Shown: piece by piece, positions 54,222 through 62,458 of the stretch
How positions within the stretch are numbered: position 1 is the first letter of the stretch
Layout: each line of letters begins with the position of its first letter
NCBI RefSeq assembly: GCF_002001015.1
Contig: NZ_MUNO01000050.1
Location: forward strand, 102,419-166,418
Reading direction: 5' to 3'
From: Polaromonas sp. A23
GTDB lineage: Bacteria > Pseudomonadota > Gammaproteobacteria > Burkholderiales > Burkholderiaceae_C
DNA: 64,000 nt
The notes under the pieces: model-generated
What the model saw: the letters and a program-made list of their open reading frames with translations, nothing else
Database searches by the model: none
Told to the model about the DNA's origin: nothing
Program-made: the position numbers and the translations under genes

Positions 54222-54812
54222 ATGGATAGACGAGCACTTATGGGTGTGGCCGCATGGGGCGCTGTCGCTTTGCCTGAGTTGGCGCAAGCCGTGCCGGCCT
54301 CCAAGGCTCTTCGCGGCCCGATCCTGTTGACCGTCAGCGGGCAGATCGGCGCCGGCAATCGCGGTGCGTTTGATCCTGCGTTCGACCAGATGATGGGCAA
54401 GCAGAAAATCTCGTTCGACAGGGCGCAGGTGTTTGACTTTGTCGCGCTCACGGCCCTGCCGGCGGTCACCATCGAGCCGACGCTGGAATACGACGCCAAG
54501 CCGCACCGCCTCAAAGGCCCTTTGCTGATGGACGTGATGAAGGCCAGTGGCGTGAAGGTCACCAGCAAGACGACCTTGTTTTTGCGTGCGGTGGATGGTT
54601 ACGCTGCCCAGGTTTCTGCCTCCGATGTCGCCAAATACCGCTTCATCGTCGCCACTCACCTTGACGGCCGGCCCATGGCGCTGGGTGGCCTGGGGCCGCT
54701 CTGGGCGGTCTATGACGCGGACCGCTTCGCCGACATGGCGGCCAAACCGTTGCCCGCCCGTTTTGCCTGGTGCCCCTGGGCCACCTACCATATCGAGGTG
54801 AAGGAGGGCTGA
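54222..54812 (+). CDS. Exported molybdopterin-type oxidoreductase domain protein (YedY-like fold)
   Basis: 196 residues. An N-terminal export signal (MDRRALMGVAAWGAVALPELAQA) has a double Arg at positions 3-4. The mature part, VSGQIGAGNRGAFDPAFDQM with FDRAQVFDFVALTALPAV and LKGPLLMDVMKASGV, resembles the sulfite-oxidase-fold domain used by YedY relatives. The usual cofactor Cys is absent: the only Cys is near the end. It may be a periplasmic protein that kept the fold without the cofactor. Confidence 0.6.
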   Translation: MDRRALMGVAAWGAVALPELAQAVPASKALRGPILLTVSGQIGAGNRGAFDPAFDQMMGKQKISFDRAQVFDFVALTALPAVTIEPTLEYDAKPHRLKGPLLMDVMKASGVKVTSKTTLFLRAVDGYAAQVSASDVAKYRFIVATHLDGRPMALGGLGPLWAVYDADRFADMAAKPLPARFAWCPWATYHIEVKEG

Positions 54813-54895
54813 GTGCGTTGGCTCGAATTTCTTCGAGTCAATTCAGCCTCTGGCCAACGCGTAATGGCTATTGTTTGCTATCAAAAGCAGAGCAT

Positions 54896-55675
54896 TCAGG
54901 CGATGCGTTGAAGGAAGCCGGCGACGGCTTTCAGCGTTTCCTCGGGTTGGTCGCGTTGTGGCGAGTGCCCGCACACTGGCAGCCTGAGCTGTTCCGCGTG
55001 CGGCACCGCAAGCGCAAGCTCGTCGAGTTGTGCCATGGTGCCGTATTCGTCGTCCAGCCCCTGAATGGCCAGCAATGGCGCGCTGATGCGGCTGCACTCG
55101 CGCCGAATGTCAAAGCTTCTGAAAGCCTGCGATAACCAGACGTCGTTCCACTGCCAGAAGGCACTGTCGACGTCCGCGTGGTGCCGGGCCAGGCGCTCAC
55201 GCAGGCCGCCTGACTCGAATGCAACGGTGGCCTCAGCGATGGCTTGCACCGCCACGTCTTCCACCCTCAGGTGAGGCGCCATGACAATCGCCGCGCTGAC
55301 CGGATGCCGGCTCGCGTGCAGCAAAGCGATGGTCGCGCCGTCTGAATGGCCGAGCAGCACGGGCTTTTCGATACTGTGGGCGGAGAGCAAAGCCGGCAGC
55401 ACCTCCCAAGCCTCGTCGTGCATATAGTCAGGCAGAAGGCGCCCGGCGCCTCTCACTTCGGGAACGCTGTCCGAGCGCCCATAACCGCGCCGTGAATAAA
55501 CCAGGCCGGCCCGGCCAGTTGCCGCGCAAACGGCTGCCGGCCAGTTTTGGCCGCGCTGGGTCCACAGGCTGACCGAACCCAGGCCTTCGTGCAAAAACAC
55601 AATCGGCGCGAGGGCAGTCGAACCAGCGATGGACTGCAGCTCCAGGCGGGTGCCGGAAATCTCGACGAAATGCAT
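54896..55675 (-). CDS. Alpha/beta hydrolase
   Basis: 259 residues from the ATG at 55675 (MHFVEISGTRLELQS); the longer frame to 55855 would run antisense through the start of the next gene. The oxyanion loop is VFLHEGLGSVSLW, the nucleophile elbow LLGHSDGATIALLHA (Ser) and the final His is in VCGHSPQRDQPEE. It resembles haloperoxidase/3-oxoadipate enol-lactonase-type hydrolases. The substrate is unknown. Confidence 0.82.
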   Translation of the reverse strand: MHFVEISGTRLELQSIAGSTALAPIVFLHEGLGSVSLWTQRGQNWPAAVCAATGRAGLVYSRRGYGRSDSVPEVRGAGRLLPDYMHDEAWEVLPALLSAHSIEKPVLLGHSDGATIALLHASRHPVSAAIVMAPHLRVEDVAVQAIAEATVAFESGGLRERLARHHADVDSAFWQWNDVWLSQAFRSFDIRRECSRISAPLLAIQGLDDEYGTMAQLDELALAVPHAEQLRLPVCGHSPQRDQPEETLKAVAGFLQRIA

Positions 55676-55770
55676 CAGGCCATCGTAAGGGATGTAAGCG
55701 CGCGGGGATGCTGGCGCGTTAGGAAGTGCCCCCCCGCTACACTTGCCGGTTGCCTGAAGAAAGTCGTTTC

Positions 55771-56757
55771 GTGAATTCCCCCCTTCGTTTTTTTGTTTTT
55801 GCGCTGTGTTTGCATCTTGGCGCGGCGGCCGTGCCAGTCCGGGCCCAACCGACACCGCTTTTTGTGCTCAATTCCCTGGACGCCAGTGTCAGCGTGATCG
55901 ACCCCGTGAAGTGGCTTGAAGTCAAGCGCTTCGCCACGGGCAAGGAGCCGCACCACCTGTACCTGACACCCGACGAAAAGTCGATGATCGTGGCCAATGC
56001 ACTGTCGGATACCTTGACCTTTGTCGACCCCAAGACGGCGGAAATTCAGCGTGTGGTGCGCGGCATTGTCGATCCTTACCAGCTACGCTTTTCGCCCGAC
56101 ATGAAGTGGTTTGTCACGGCGGCCAACCGGCTCAACCACATTGACGTTTACCGCTGGGACGGGACTGACATCACGCTGGTCAAACGCGTTGCCACCGGAA
56201 AAACCCCCAGCCATTTGTGGATAGACAGCAAAAGCACCACGGTGTACGCCACCATGCAGGACAGCGATGAGCTGATCGCCCTTGACCTGGCGAGCCAGAC
56301 CCTCAAATGGCGCACCGCTACCGGATCGCTTCCAGCTGATGTGTATGGCACCGCTGACGACAAGTTCATGCTGGTGGCCCTGACGGGCGGCGACGCGGTC
56401 GAGGTCTACGACGTCAGCGGCAAGCAACCGCTGCGAAGCCGGGTAATCAAGACCGGCGCGGGCGCGCACGCATTCCGCGCGCTCGGCGACGGGCGCCACC
56501 TGCTGGTGAGCAACCGCGTGGCTAACAGCATCAGCAAGATCGACCTGCAAACCTTCGCCGTGGTGGACAGCTTCCCGGCGCCGGGCGGGCCGGATTGCAT
56601 CGAGGTCTCGCGCGATGGCAAGCTGATTTACGTCACCTCGCGCTGGGCCCGCAAACTCACGGTGATCGACGTCGCCAGCCGCAAGGTGGTGCAGCAGGTC
56701 AAAGTTGGAAAAAGCCCCCATGGCGTCTGGACACTTGATCACGCCAAGAGACAGTGA
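55771..56757 (+). CDS. Secreted YncE-type beta-propeller protein
   Basis: 328 residues from the GTG at 55771, which gives a good signal peptide ending PVRAQ. Seven-bladed propeller repeats are visible as LFVLNSLDASVSVIDPVKW, MIVANALSDTLTFVDPKTAE, VYATMQDSDELIALDL and IYVTSRWARKLTVIDVAS. Such YVTN/YncE proteins bind partners or DNA in the periplasm; no enzymatic residues are seen. The stop codon abuts a family A repeat. Confidence 0.82.
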   Translation: MNSPLRFFVFALCLHLGAAAVPVRAQPTPLFVLNSLDASVSVIDPVKWLEVKRFATGKEPHHLYLTPDEKSMIVANALSDTLTFVDPKTAEIQRVVRGIVDPYQLRFSPDMKWFVTAANRLNHIDVYRWDGTDITLVKRVATGKTPSHLWIDSKSTTVYATMQDSDELIALDLASQTLKWRTATGSLPADVYGTADDKFMLVALTGGDAVEVYDVSGKQPLRSRVIKTGAGAHAFRALGDGRHLLVSNRVANSISKIDLQTFAVVDSFPAPGGPDCIEVSRDGKLIYVTSRWARKLTVIDVASRKVVQQVKVGKSPHGVWTLDHAKRQ

Positions 56758-56892
56758 GCCCCTAGGGTTGGAGCCCCCACGGTCGCTCACTGCGAGCCTG
56801 CGGCGGCTCCCTGCCCCTTGCACGGTAAAAGGGGCCGCTGCGCCTGCGGCCCGGCAAAGCCGGTTCCGCGGCCCCTGCTTGACGGGGCGCTC
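56757..56892 (-). repeat. Family A GC-rich repeat, full copy
   Basis: The plus strand reads GAGCCCCCACGGTCGCTCAC, then CTGCGGCGGCTCCCTGCCCC, then GGGGCCGCTGCGCCTGCGGC, and ends GGCCCCTGCTTGA. It is the inverse of the 22693 copy. It begins at the stop of the propeller gene and ends just before the likely start of the deacetylase gene. Confidence 0.88.
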
Positions 56893-56893
56893 A

Positions 56894-57733
56894 TTGCGAG
56901 TGCTTCTCGCTATTGTTTTGGTAGCTGCTAGCGCCCGTACGGTGTGGGCAAATGGCTGTTTTGATGCTCAAGGTCAACCGGGAAAGCCGATTTACCTGAC
57001 ACTGGACACCGGCCACATGGAAGTTGCGCCGCTGATGGCGGACATCCTGAACAAACATCAGGTGAAGGTCACTTTTTTTGCCGCCAACGAGCGCACAAAA
57101 ACCGGTGACGGCAGCCTGGGTAGTCATTGGGCGCCATGGTGGAAGGCGCGCGCGGCCGAGGGCCATGAATTCGCCTCCCACACCTGGGACCACAGCTACT
57201 GGCGAGCCGACCTGCGGCCGGCGGCAGGCGGGCCGACGCAGTTCCGGATCAAACCCTCGGCCGGCCCATCTGAAGGCCGGGAGTTCACATGGACGGCCGC
57301 GCAATACTGCGAGGAGGTCGGCCGTGCCAGCGCGCGGCTGGAGGCCATCACGGGCAAGAAGCCGCTGCCGTTGTTCCGGGCACCGGGCGGCAAGACCTCG
57401 CCTGCCTTGCTGGCAGCAACCAAAGCCTGCGGTTATGAGCATGTGGGCTGGTCGCCCGCCGGTTTTCTGGGTGATGAATTGCCTAGCGATAAATACCCCA
57501 ACGACGCGCTGCTGAAAAAAGCATTGCTGGGCATCCGGCCCGGCGACATCCTGCTGGCCCACCTGGGCATCTGGTCGCGCCAGGACCCGTGGGCACCCGC
57601 CGTGCTGGAGCCGCTGATTGTGGGGCTGAAAGCGCGCGGCTTCTGCTTTGAAACGCTGCGTGAGCATCCCCGGTACAAGGCGTGGATTGTTAATGCCGCG
57701 GGCGCATCGGCTCCGGCCCGGACGGCAAAATAA
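56894..57733 (+). CDS. Secreted polysaccharide deacetylase (NodB-fold)
   Basis: About 279 residues from the TTG at 56894 (or GTG at 56900); the longer open frame upstream is only read-through of the family A repeat. The signal peptide VLLAIVLVAASARTVWA is encoded by a family B repeat. The NodB core has IYLTLDTGHMEVAPLMADIL, TFFAANERT and the metal-binding FASHTWDHSYW. The usual TFDDG is TLDTG here, so the metal Asp is replaced by Thr. Later motifs LPLFRAPGGKTSPAL and GDILLAHLGIW are kept. It probably removes N-acetyl groups from a surface or wall glycan. Confidence 0.75.
   Translation: MRVLLAIVLVAASARTVWANGCFDAQGQPGKPIYLTLDTGHMEVAPLMADILNKHQVKVTFFAANERTKTGDGSLGSHWAPWWKARAAEGHEFASHTWDHSYWRADLRPAAGGPTQFRIKPSAGPSEGREFTWTAAQYCEEVGRASARLEAITGKKPLPLFRAPGGKTSPALLAATKACGYEHVGWSPAGFLGDELPSDKYPNDALLKKALLGIRPGDILLAHLGIWSRQDPWAPAVLEPLIVGLKARGFCFETLREHPRYKAWIVNAAGASAPARTAK
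56904..56965 (+). repeat. Family B repeat encoding the deacetylase signal peptide
   Basis: TATTGTTTTGGTAGCTGCTA then GCGCCCGTACGGTGTGGGCA and AATGGCTGTTTTGATG. It is translated as IVLVAASARTVWANGCFD in the same frame as the other sense-oriented copies. Confidence 0.8.
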
Positions 57734-57738
57734 ACATC

Positions 57739-58695
57739 ATGGACGTCCTGACAGACCTTTTTTCAACGGCGCAGCAGTGGCTATTCGAGGCAGCGGTACA
57801 GCCGGTGCTGTTTGCGCTGGGCATGGGCAACTTGCTGGAAGACGGCTACGAAGCCACGGCCTGGTTCATGGTCGGCGTCATCCAAATCGCAATACTTCTG
57901 GCTGTGGTCGGTCCGCTGCAGCGCTGGCGGCCCGTCGAGCCAGTGACCGACCGCGCCACCATCCGTACGGACATGCTCTACACCGTGATTCATCGACTCG
58001 GCCTGTTTCGCATTGCGCTTTTTTTTACCCTTGATCCGTGGTCTGACGAGGTCTTTGGTGCGCTGAGAACAGCCGGTTACGGCACCTTTCATCTGGACCA
58101 GATCTGGCCCGGCGTGACGGACGGCGCGGTGGTGAGCTTCCTGGTTTATCTGGTGGTTTTTGATTTCCTGGGCTACTGGATTCACCGCGGCCAGCACCAA
58201 TGGTCGCTGTGGTGGCGCCTGCATTCCCTGCACCATGCACAGCGGCAAATGACGATGTGGAGCGACAACCGCAACCATCTGCTTGACGACATCCTGGTCG
58301 ACACCCTTATGGTGATTGCGGCACAGCTTATTGGTGTGGCGCCCGGCCAGTTCATTGCCCTGGTTGCGCTGACGCAGCTCAGTGAGAGCTTTCAGCACGC
58401 CAACCTGCGGCTCTGGTTCGGCCGCATCGGCGAGCACCTGTGGGTCAGCCCGCGCTATCACCGCCTGCACCACAGCATTGGCATTGGCCATGAATCGGCC
58501 GGCAAAGGAACGCTGGGCGGCTATAACTTTGGGGTGTTGTTGCCTTGGTGGGACGTGCTTTTTGGCACCGCCAATTTCGAGCATCGCTACGACCCGACGG
58601 GCATCCGCGACCAGGTTGAGCAGGGCCGTGACTACGGGAGCGGCTTCTGGGCGCAGCAATGGCTGGGCTTTAAACGCCTGTTTGGTCGTGCTTAA
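57739..58695 (+). CDS. Sterol desaturase / fatty acid hydroxylase family membrane protein
   Basis: 318 residues with several membrane helices in the N-terminal 130. The di-iron histidine motifs are HRGQH, HSLHH and HRLHH near residues 150, 160 and 235, matching HX3H/HX2HH clusters. NFGVLLPWWDVLFGTA is the common C-terminal signature. It should hydroxylate or desaturate a lipid in the inner membrane. It starts 5 bp after the deacetylase gene, so the two may be coexpressed. Confidence 0.87.
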   Translation: MDVLTDLFSTAQQWLFEAAVQPVLFALGMGNLLEDGYEATAWFMVGVIQIAILLAVVGPLQRWRPVEPVTDRATIRTDMLYTVIHRLGLFRIALFFTLDPWSDEVFGALRTAGYGTFHLDQIWPGVTDGAVVSFLVYLVVFDFLGYWIHRGQHQWSLWWRLHSLHHAQRQMTMWSDNRNHLLDDILVDTLMVIAAQLIGVAPGQFIALVALTQLSESFQHANLRLWFGRIGEHLWVSPRYHRLHHSIGIGHESAGKGTLGGYNFGVLLPWWDVLFGTANFEHRYDPTGIRDQVEQGRDYGSGFWAQQWLGFKRLFGRA

Positions 58696-58811
58696 ATGAT
58701 CATTGCCAGTGCGAAGGCTAAGCTTGAGGGCTGGCTTTTCGACGGGCGCTCCGGGGAAAACAACCCTCTCGGGGTACAACGTATGACTTGTAGTGAAAGC
58801 GTGGGGGCCAC

Positions 58812-59726
58812 ATGAGCAAGCTTCTCGATTCCTTCTGGCGCGCGGTGATGTACTGCATCCACCCCCGGGTGATTGCGTTGTCGGTGCTGCCGCTGGTCAT
58901 CATGGTGGTCATTTCCCTGGGGCTGGGGTATTTCTACTGGGACGCAGCGCTGGCGGCGGTGCGTTCCGGCCTGGAAAGCTACGAGTTGCTCAACACCATG
59001 GTGCGCTGGCTCGAGGGCTTGGGTCTGGGCAACCTGCGCGTGGTTCTGGCGCCGGTTCTGCTGCTGTCGTTGGCCATCCCGGTCATTGTGATTGTTGCGT
59101 TGCTGTTTGTTGCGCTGTTGATGACGCCAGCCATGGTGGCCTTGGTCGCCGAGCGCCGCTTTCCGCTGATGGAGCGCAAAAAAGGCGGCTCGCTGATCGC
59201 CAGCCTGTTCTGGTCACTCAGCTCCACCGTGCTGGCCGCCATTGCGCTGATCATCTCGATTCCGCTGTGGTTGATTCCACCGCTGATACTGATCCTTCCG
59301 CCGCTGATTTGGGGCTGGCTGACTTACCGCGTGATGTCTTACGACGCGCTGGTGGACCACGCAAGCGCCGGGGAGCGTCGCGAGATTTTCCGGCGGCACC
59401 GCGCCAGCCTGTTGGGCATCGGCGTGCTCAGCGGCTACCTGGGCGCCGCCCCCAGCCTGATCTGGGCCTCTGGCGCCATGTTTGTGGCGGCGGCGCCTGT
59501 TCTGGTGCCGGTGGCCATCTGGATCTACACCCTGGTATTCGCCTTTTCTTCGCTCTGGTTTGCCCACTATTGCCTGGCGGCCCTGGACCAGCTTCGCAAG
59601 GAAAATAATGCCCTGGCCCCCGATCCGCTTGCGCAGGATGCTATTGAAACGATAGCGGACGAATTGCTTCCTCAAAACCCACCCGGGCCTGCCCCGCGCT
59701 TTGGGGCGCCGGGCTCTTTTTCCTGA
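58812..59726 (+). CDS. EI24-domain membrane protein
   Basis: 304 residues with about five to six membrane helices (for example VIALSVLPLVIMVVISLGLG, LLLSLAIPVIVIVALLF and WLIPPLILILPPLIW). DSFWRAVMYCIHPRVI at the start and MSYDALVDHASAGERREIF are typical of the EI24/CysZ-like family in beta-proteobacteria. Sulfate uptake as in CysZ is possible but unproved. The hydrophilic C-terminus contains a family B repeat read as LAPDPLAQDAIETIA. Confidence 0.8.
   Translation: MSKLLDSFWRAVMYCIHPRVIALSVLPLVIMVVISLGLGYFYWDAALAAVRSGLESYELLNTMVRWLEGLGLGNLRVVLAPVLLLSLAIPVIVIVALLFVALLMTPAMVALVAERRFPLMERKKGGSLIASLFWSLSSTVLAAIALIISIPLWLIPPLILILPPLIWGWLTYRVMSYDALVDHASAGERREIFRRHRASLLGIGVLSGYLGAAPSLIWASGAMFVAAAPVLVPVAIWIYTLVFAFSSLWFAHYCLAALDQLRKENNALAPDPLAQDAIETIADELLPQNPPGPAPRFGAPGSFS
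59601..59657 (-). repeat. Family B repeat in the EI24 tail (antisense)
   Basis: The minus strand reads CTATCGTTTCAATAGCATCC, a CGCAAGCGGATCG segment and GGGGCCAGGGCATTATTTTC. It is diverged. Its translation shares AQxAIxTIA with the antisense copy in pgeF. Confidence 0.65.
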
Positions 59727-59741
59727 CCGTTCCGTTTTTCC

Positions 59742-60659
59742 ATGACTCCACACTTCGGCCTCATCATCATCGGCGACGAGATTCTTTCCGGAAAACGCGC
59801 CGACAAACACTTGCCCAAAGCCATTGAACTGCTGGCCGCACGCGGACTGCAGCTCAGTTATGCCGACTATGTGGGGGACGATCCTCGGCGCATCACCGCT
59901 ACGCTTGCGCGCGCTTTCGAGGCGGCGCGCGAATCGGGTGACGTGGTGTTTTCGTGCGGGGGCATAGGTGCCACGCCGGACGACCACACCCGCCAGTGCG
60001 CTGCGGATGCGCTGAGTGTCGGCCTGGCGCTGCACCCCGAGGCCGAACGCCTGATCCGTGAACGCATGCAGGACATCGCCAGGGAGCAGGGCGTGCCCTA
60101 CGAGCCTGACCGGCATGACAACATCCATCGCCTGAACATGGGCGTGTTTCCAGTGGGCGCGGAGATCATTCCCAACCCCTATAACAAGATCCCCGGTTTC
60201 AGCTGCTTCGTGGACGCCGAAATCAAGCAGGGGCCGCGGAACGGGCTTCGCCCGGCCGCAGGCGCAGCGGCCCCCCCGGGGGGCAGGGAGCTACACGCAG
60301 TGAGCGACCGTGGGGGCGTTCACTTCCTGCCTGGGTTTCCAGTGATGGCCTGGCCGATGATCGAATGGGTGCTGGATACGCACTACGCCGGACTGCACCA
60401 AAAATTGGCTTACAGCGAAAAATCTGTGATCGTGATGGGCTCGATGGAGGCGGCGCTGACGCCGCTGATGCTGGACATCGAAGCCCACCACAGCGGCGTC
60501 AAGGTGTTCAGCCTGCCCAGCGTGGACCACCCGGACTACGGCCGGCACATCGAGCTGGGTGTCAAAGGCACGCCTGAGGCGGTCAACGCAGCCTATCCGG
60601 CGTTGCTTGCCGGCCTGCACACCTTTAATGCCAAGCTCGGCCCTGAATTAGTGCGTTGA
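59742..60659 (+). CDS. Molybdopterin-binding (MoaB/Mog, CinA-N) domain protein with a repeat-derived insertion
   Basis: 305 residues. The N-terminal half is a MoCF-type domain: LIIIGDEILSGKRADKHLPK, VVFSCGGIGATPDDHTRQ and NMGVFPVGAEIIPNPYNKIPG. The expected GGIGxTPDD motif is intact. The normal protein continues from IPGFSC into VHFLPGFPVMAWPMIEWVL. Here about 32 residues encoded by a family A repeat (60226-60320) are inserted between them without a frame break. Related proteins act in nicotinamide nucleotide repair or cofactor handling; this one lacks the CinA deamidase domain. Confidence 0.85.
   Translation: MTPHFGLIIIGDEILSGKRADKHLPKAIELLAARGLQLSYADYVGDDPRRITATLARAFEAARESGDVVFSCGGIGATPDDHTRQCAADALSVGLALHPEAERLIRERMQDIAREQGVPYEPDRHDNIHRLNMGVFPVGAEIIPNPYNKIPGFSCFVDAEIKQGPRNGLRPAAGAAAPPGGRELHAVSDRGGVHFLPGFPVMAWPMIEWVLDTHYAGLHQKLAYSEKSVIVMGSMEAALTPLMLDIEAHHSGVKVFSLPSVDHPDYGRHIELGVKGTPEAVNAAYPALLAGLHTFNAKLGPELVR
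60226..60320 (+). repeat. Family A repeat inside the molybdopterin-binding-domain gene, in frame
   Basis: ATCAAGCAGGGGCCGCGGAA, then GGCCGCAGGCGCAGCGGCCC, then GGGGCAGGGAGC and GAGCGACCGTGGGGGCGTTC. It encodes LRPAAGAAAPPGGRELHAV and a few more residues. Confidence 0.9.
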
Positions 60660-60664
60660 AGGAT

Positions 60665-60681
60665 TGCACCAATATGGTGCA
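60665..60681. promoter_or_regulatory. NtrC binding site 1 upstream of glnA
   Basis: TGCACCAATATGGTGCA is a 17-bp palindrome that matches the NtrC consensus GCAC-N7-GTGC. It lies about 145 bp upstream of the -24/-12 promoter. Confidence 0.85.
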
Positions 60682-60690
60682 TTTCATCGT

Positions 60691-60707
60691 GGCACTTTTA
60701 TGGTGCC
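60691..60707. promoter_or_regulatory. NtrC binding site 2 upstream of glnA
   Basis: GGCACTTTTATGGTGCC is a second, slightly weaker site of the same form. The centre-to-centre distance to site 1 is 26 bp. Confidence 0.78.
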
Positions 60708-60825
60708 TTGCCTTCCAACTTCTTTTCTGACTTCTTTTCGGGTTTTGCAGGGTTGCCCGCGCGAAATCCGGGCCCGGATGACGGCACAATCCAAGGCTTG
60801 GCTGTAAAACACCCCGAAGGGCGTT

Positions 60826-60841
60826 TGGCACAAAAAGTGCA
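60826..60841 (+). promoter_or_regulatory. Sigma-54 (-24/-12) promoter of glnA
   Basis: TGGCACAAAAAGTGCA has GG and GC separated by exactly 10 bases, as required for RpoN. It lies 54 bp before the glnA start. With the two NtrC sites it gives the classic nitrogen-regulated layout; IHF (ihfB is at 4000) would assist looping. Confidence 0.88.
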
Positions 60842-60894
60842 TCCAGCCATGCCGAAACAATTTTTTAACCACCATCCAGCAACAGGAGATTCTG

Positions 60895-62310
60895 ATGGCA
60901 AAGACCGTCGCAGACGTCATGAAAATGGTCAAGGAAAACGAAGTCAAGTTTGTTGACTTCCGTTTTACCGATACCCGGGGCAAAGAGCAGCACGTGACCG
61001 TGCCGGTGTCCCATTTTGACGAAGATAAATTCACCTCGGGCCACGCGTTCGACGGTTCTTCCGTTGCAGGATGGAAGGGCATTGAAGCTTCCGACATGTT
61101 GCTGATGCCTGATCCAAAAACGGCCAACATTGATCCGTTCTTTGAAGAAACCACCGTCTTCATGAGCTGCGACGTGCTTGAGCCCAGCGACGGCAAAGCA
61201 TATGACCGCGACCCGCGCTCCATTGCGCAGCGCGCCGAGGCTTACCTCAAGTCTTCCGGCCTGGGCGACACCGCTTATTTCGGTCCCGAGCCAGAATTTT
61301 TCATCTTCGACGACGTGCGCTGGAACACCGACATGTCGGGCACTTTCTTCAAGATTGAAGAATACGAAGCCCCATGGAATTCGGGTAAAAAACTCGAAGG
61401 CGGCAACCGCGGCCATCGTCCCACCGTCAAGGGCGGCTACTTCCCGGTTCCCCCGGTTGACAGCACGCAGGACATGCGCGCCGAGATGTCCCTGATCCTC
61501 GAATCCCTGGGCATTCCGGTTGAGGTGTTCCACCACGAAGTGGCCGGCGCCGGCCAGAACGAAATCGGCACCAAGTTCAGCACGCTTGTCCAGCGCGCCG
61601 ACTGGACGCAGATGCTCAAGTACGTGGTGCAGAACGTCGCCAATGCCTACGGCAAAACAGCGACCTTCATGCCCAAGCCCATCGTTGGCGACAACGGCTC
61701 CGGCATGCACGTGCACCAGTCGATCTGGAAAGACGGCAAGAACCTGTTTGCCGGTGACGGTTATGCAGGCCTGTCTGATTTCGCCCTGTACTACATCGGC
61801 GGCATCATCAAGCACGCACGCGCACTGAACGCCATCACCAACCCCGGCACCAACAGCTACAAGCGCCTGGTTCCTGGCTATGAGGCGCCAGTCAAGCTGG
61901 CTTACTCGGCGAAGAACCGTTCGGCCTCCATCCGCATTCCTTACGTCGCCAATCCAAAAGGCCGTCGCATTGAAGCGCGTTTCCCCGATCCACTGATGAA
62001 CCCCTACCTCGGCTTCTCTGCCCTGATGATGGCTGGTCTGGACGGCGTGGAAAACAAGATTCATCCCGGCGAAGCCGCAACGAAGGATCTGTACCATCTG
62101 CCGCCTGAGGAAGATGCAAAAGTTCCAACCGTTTGCCACAGCCTGGACCAGGCGCTGGACGCACTCGACGTCGGCCGCAGCTTCCTGACCAAGGGCGGTG
62201 TGTTCACCGACTCCATGATCGACGCCTACATCGAACTGAAAATGGGTGAAGTGACGCGTCTGCGTCAGGCCACACACCCCATCGAGTTCGAAATGTATTA
62301 CTCACTGTAA
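60895..62310 (+). CDS. glnA: Glutamine synthetase type I
   Basis: 471 residues. [20 protein letters not shown] and [17 protein letters not shown] are near the N-terminus, then [15 protein letters not shown] (metal site), [17 protein letters not shown] and [23 protein letters not shown] and the adenylylation loop NLYHLPP-like [12 protein letters not shown], with Tyr near 399, follow. It assimilates ammonia. Expression is set by the sigma-54/NtrC promoter upstream, and ntrB is downstream. Confidence 0.98.
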   Translation: MAKTVADVMKMVKENEVKFVDFRFTDTRGKEQHVTVPVSHFDEDKFTSGHAFDGSSVAGWKGIEASDMLLMPDPKTANIDPFFEETTVFMSCDVLEPSDGKAYDRDPRSIAQRAEAYLKSSGLGDTAYFGPEPEFFIFDDVRWNTDMSGTFFKIEEYEAPWNSGKKLEGGNRGHRPTVKGGYFPVPPVDSTQDMRAEMSLILESLGIPVEVFHHEVAGAGQNEIGTKFSTLVQRADWTQMLKYVVQNVANAYGKTATFMPKPIVGDNGSGMHVHQSIWKDGKNLFAGDGYAGLSDFALYYIGGIIKHARALNAITNPGTNSYKRLVPGYEAPVKLAYSAKNRSASIRIPYVANPKGRRIEARFPDPLMNPYLGFSALMMAGLDGVENKIHPGEAATKDLYHLPPEEDAKVPTVCHSLDQALDALDVGRSFLTKGGVFTDSMIDAYIELKMGEVTRLRQATHPIEFEMYYSL

Positions 62311-62330
62311 ATTTTTACAGTCTGTGGTCA

Positions 62331-62358
62331 AAAAAGGACGGCTTAGGCCGTCCTTTTT
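62331..62358 (+). terminator. Terminator of glnA
   Basis: AAAAAGGACGGC, loop TTAG, GCCGTCCTTTTT. Confidence 0.93.
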
Positions 62359-62458
62359 CATTTGCCGGCATGGTTATTTGTTGCCGGATTTTGCTTTTTG
62401 ACACCTTTGCAGGATACTCACAGACCGTCCTTGCCCTAACAGGCGCTTGGGGTTACGC

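Noticed and set aside
54868..54890. Possible tenth family B copy (GGCTATTGTTTGCTATCAAA)
   Set aside because: Only about 20 bases match; too short to call.
56705..56893. Long N-terminal extension of the deacetylase frame starting inside the propeller gene
   Set aside because: This part is only translation of the family A repeat and of the propeller 3' end out of frame. A signal peptide appears only after 56894.
60865..62277. 470-aa open frame on the minus strand
   Set aside because: Exact antisense of glnA, with no recognisable motif.
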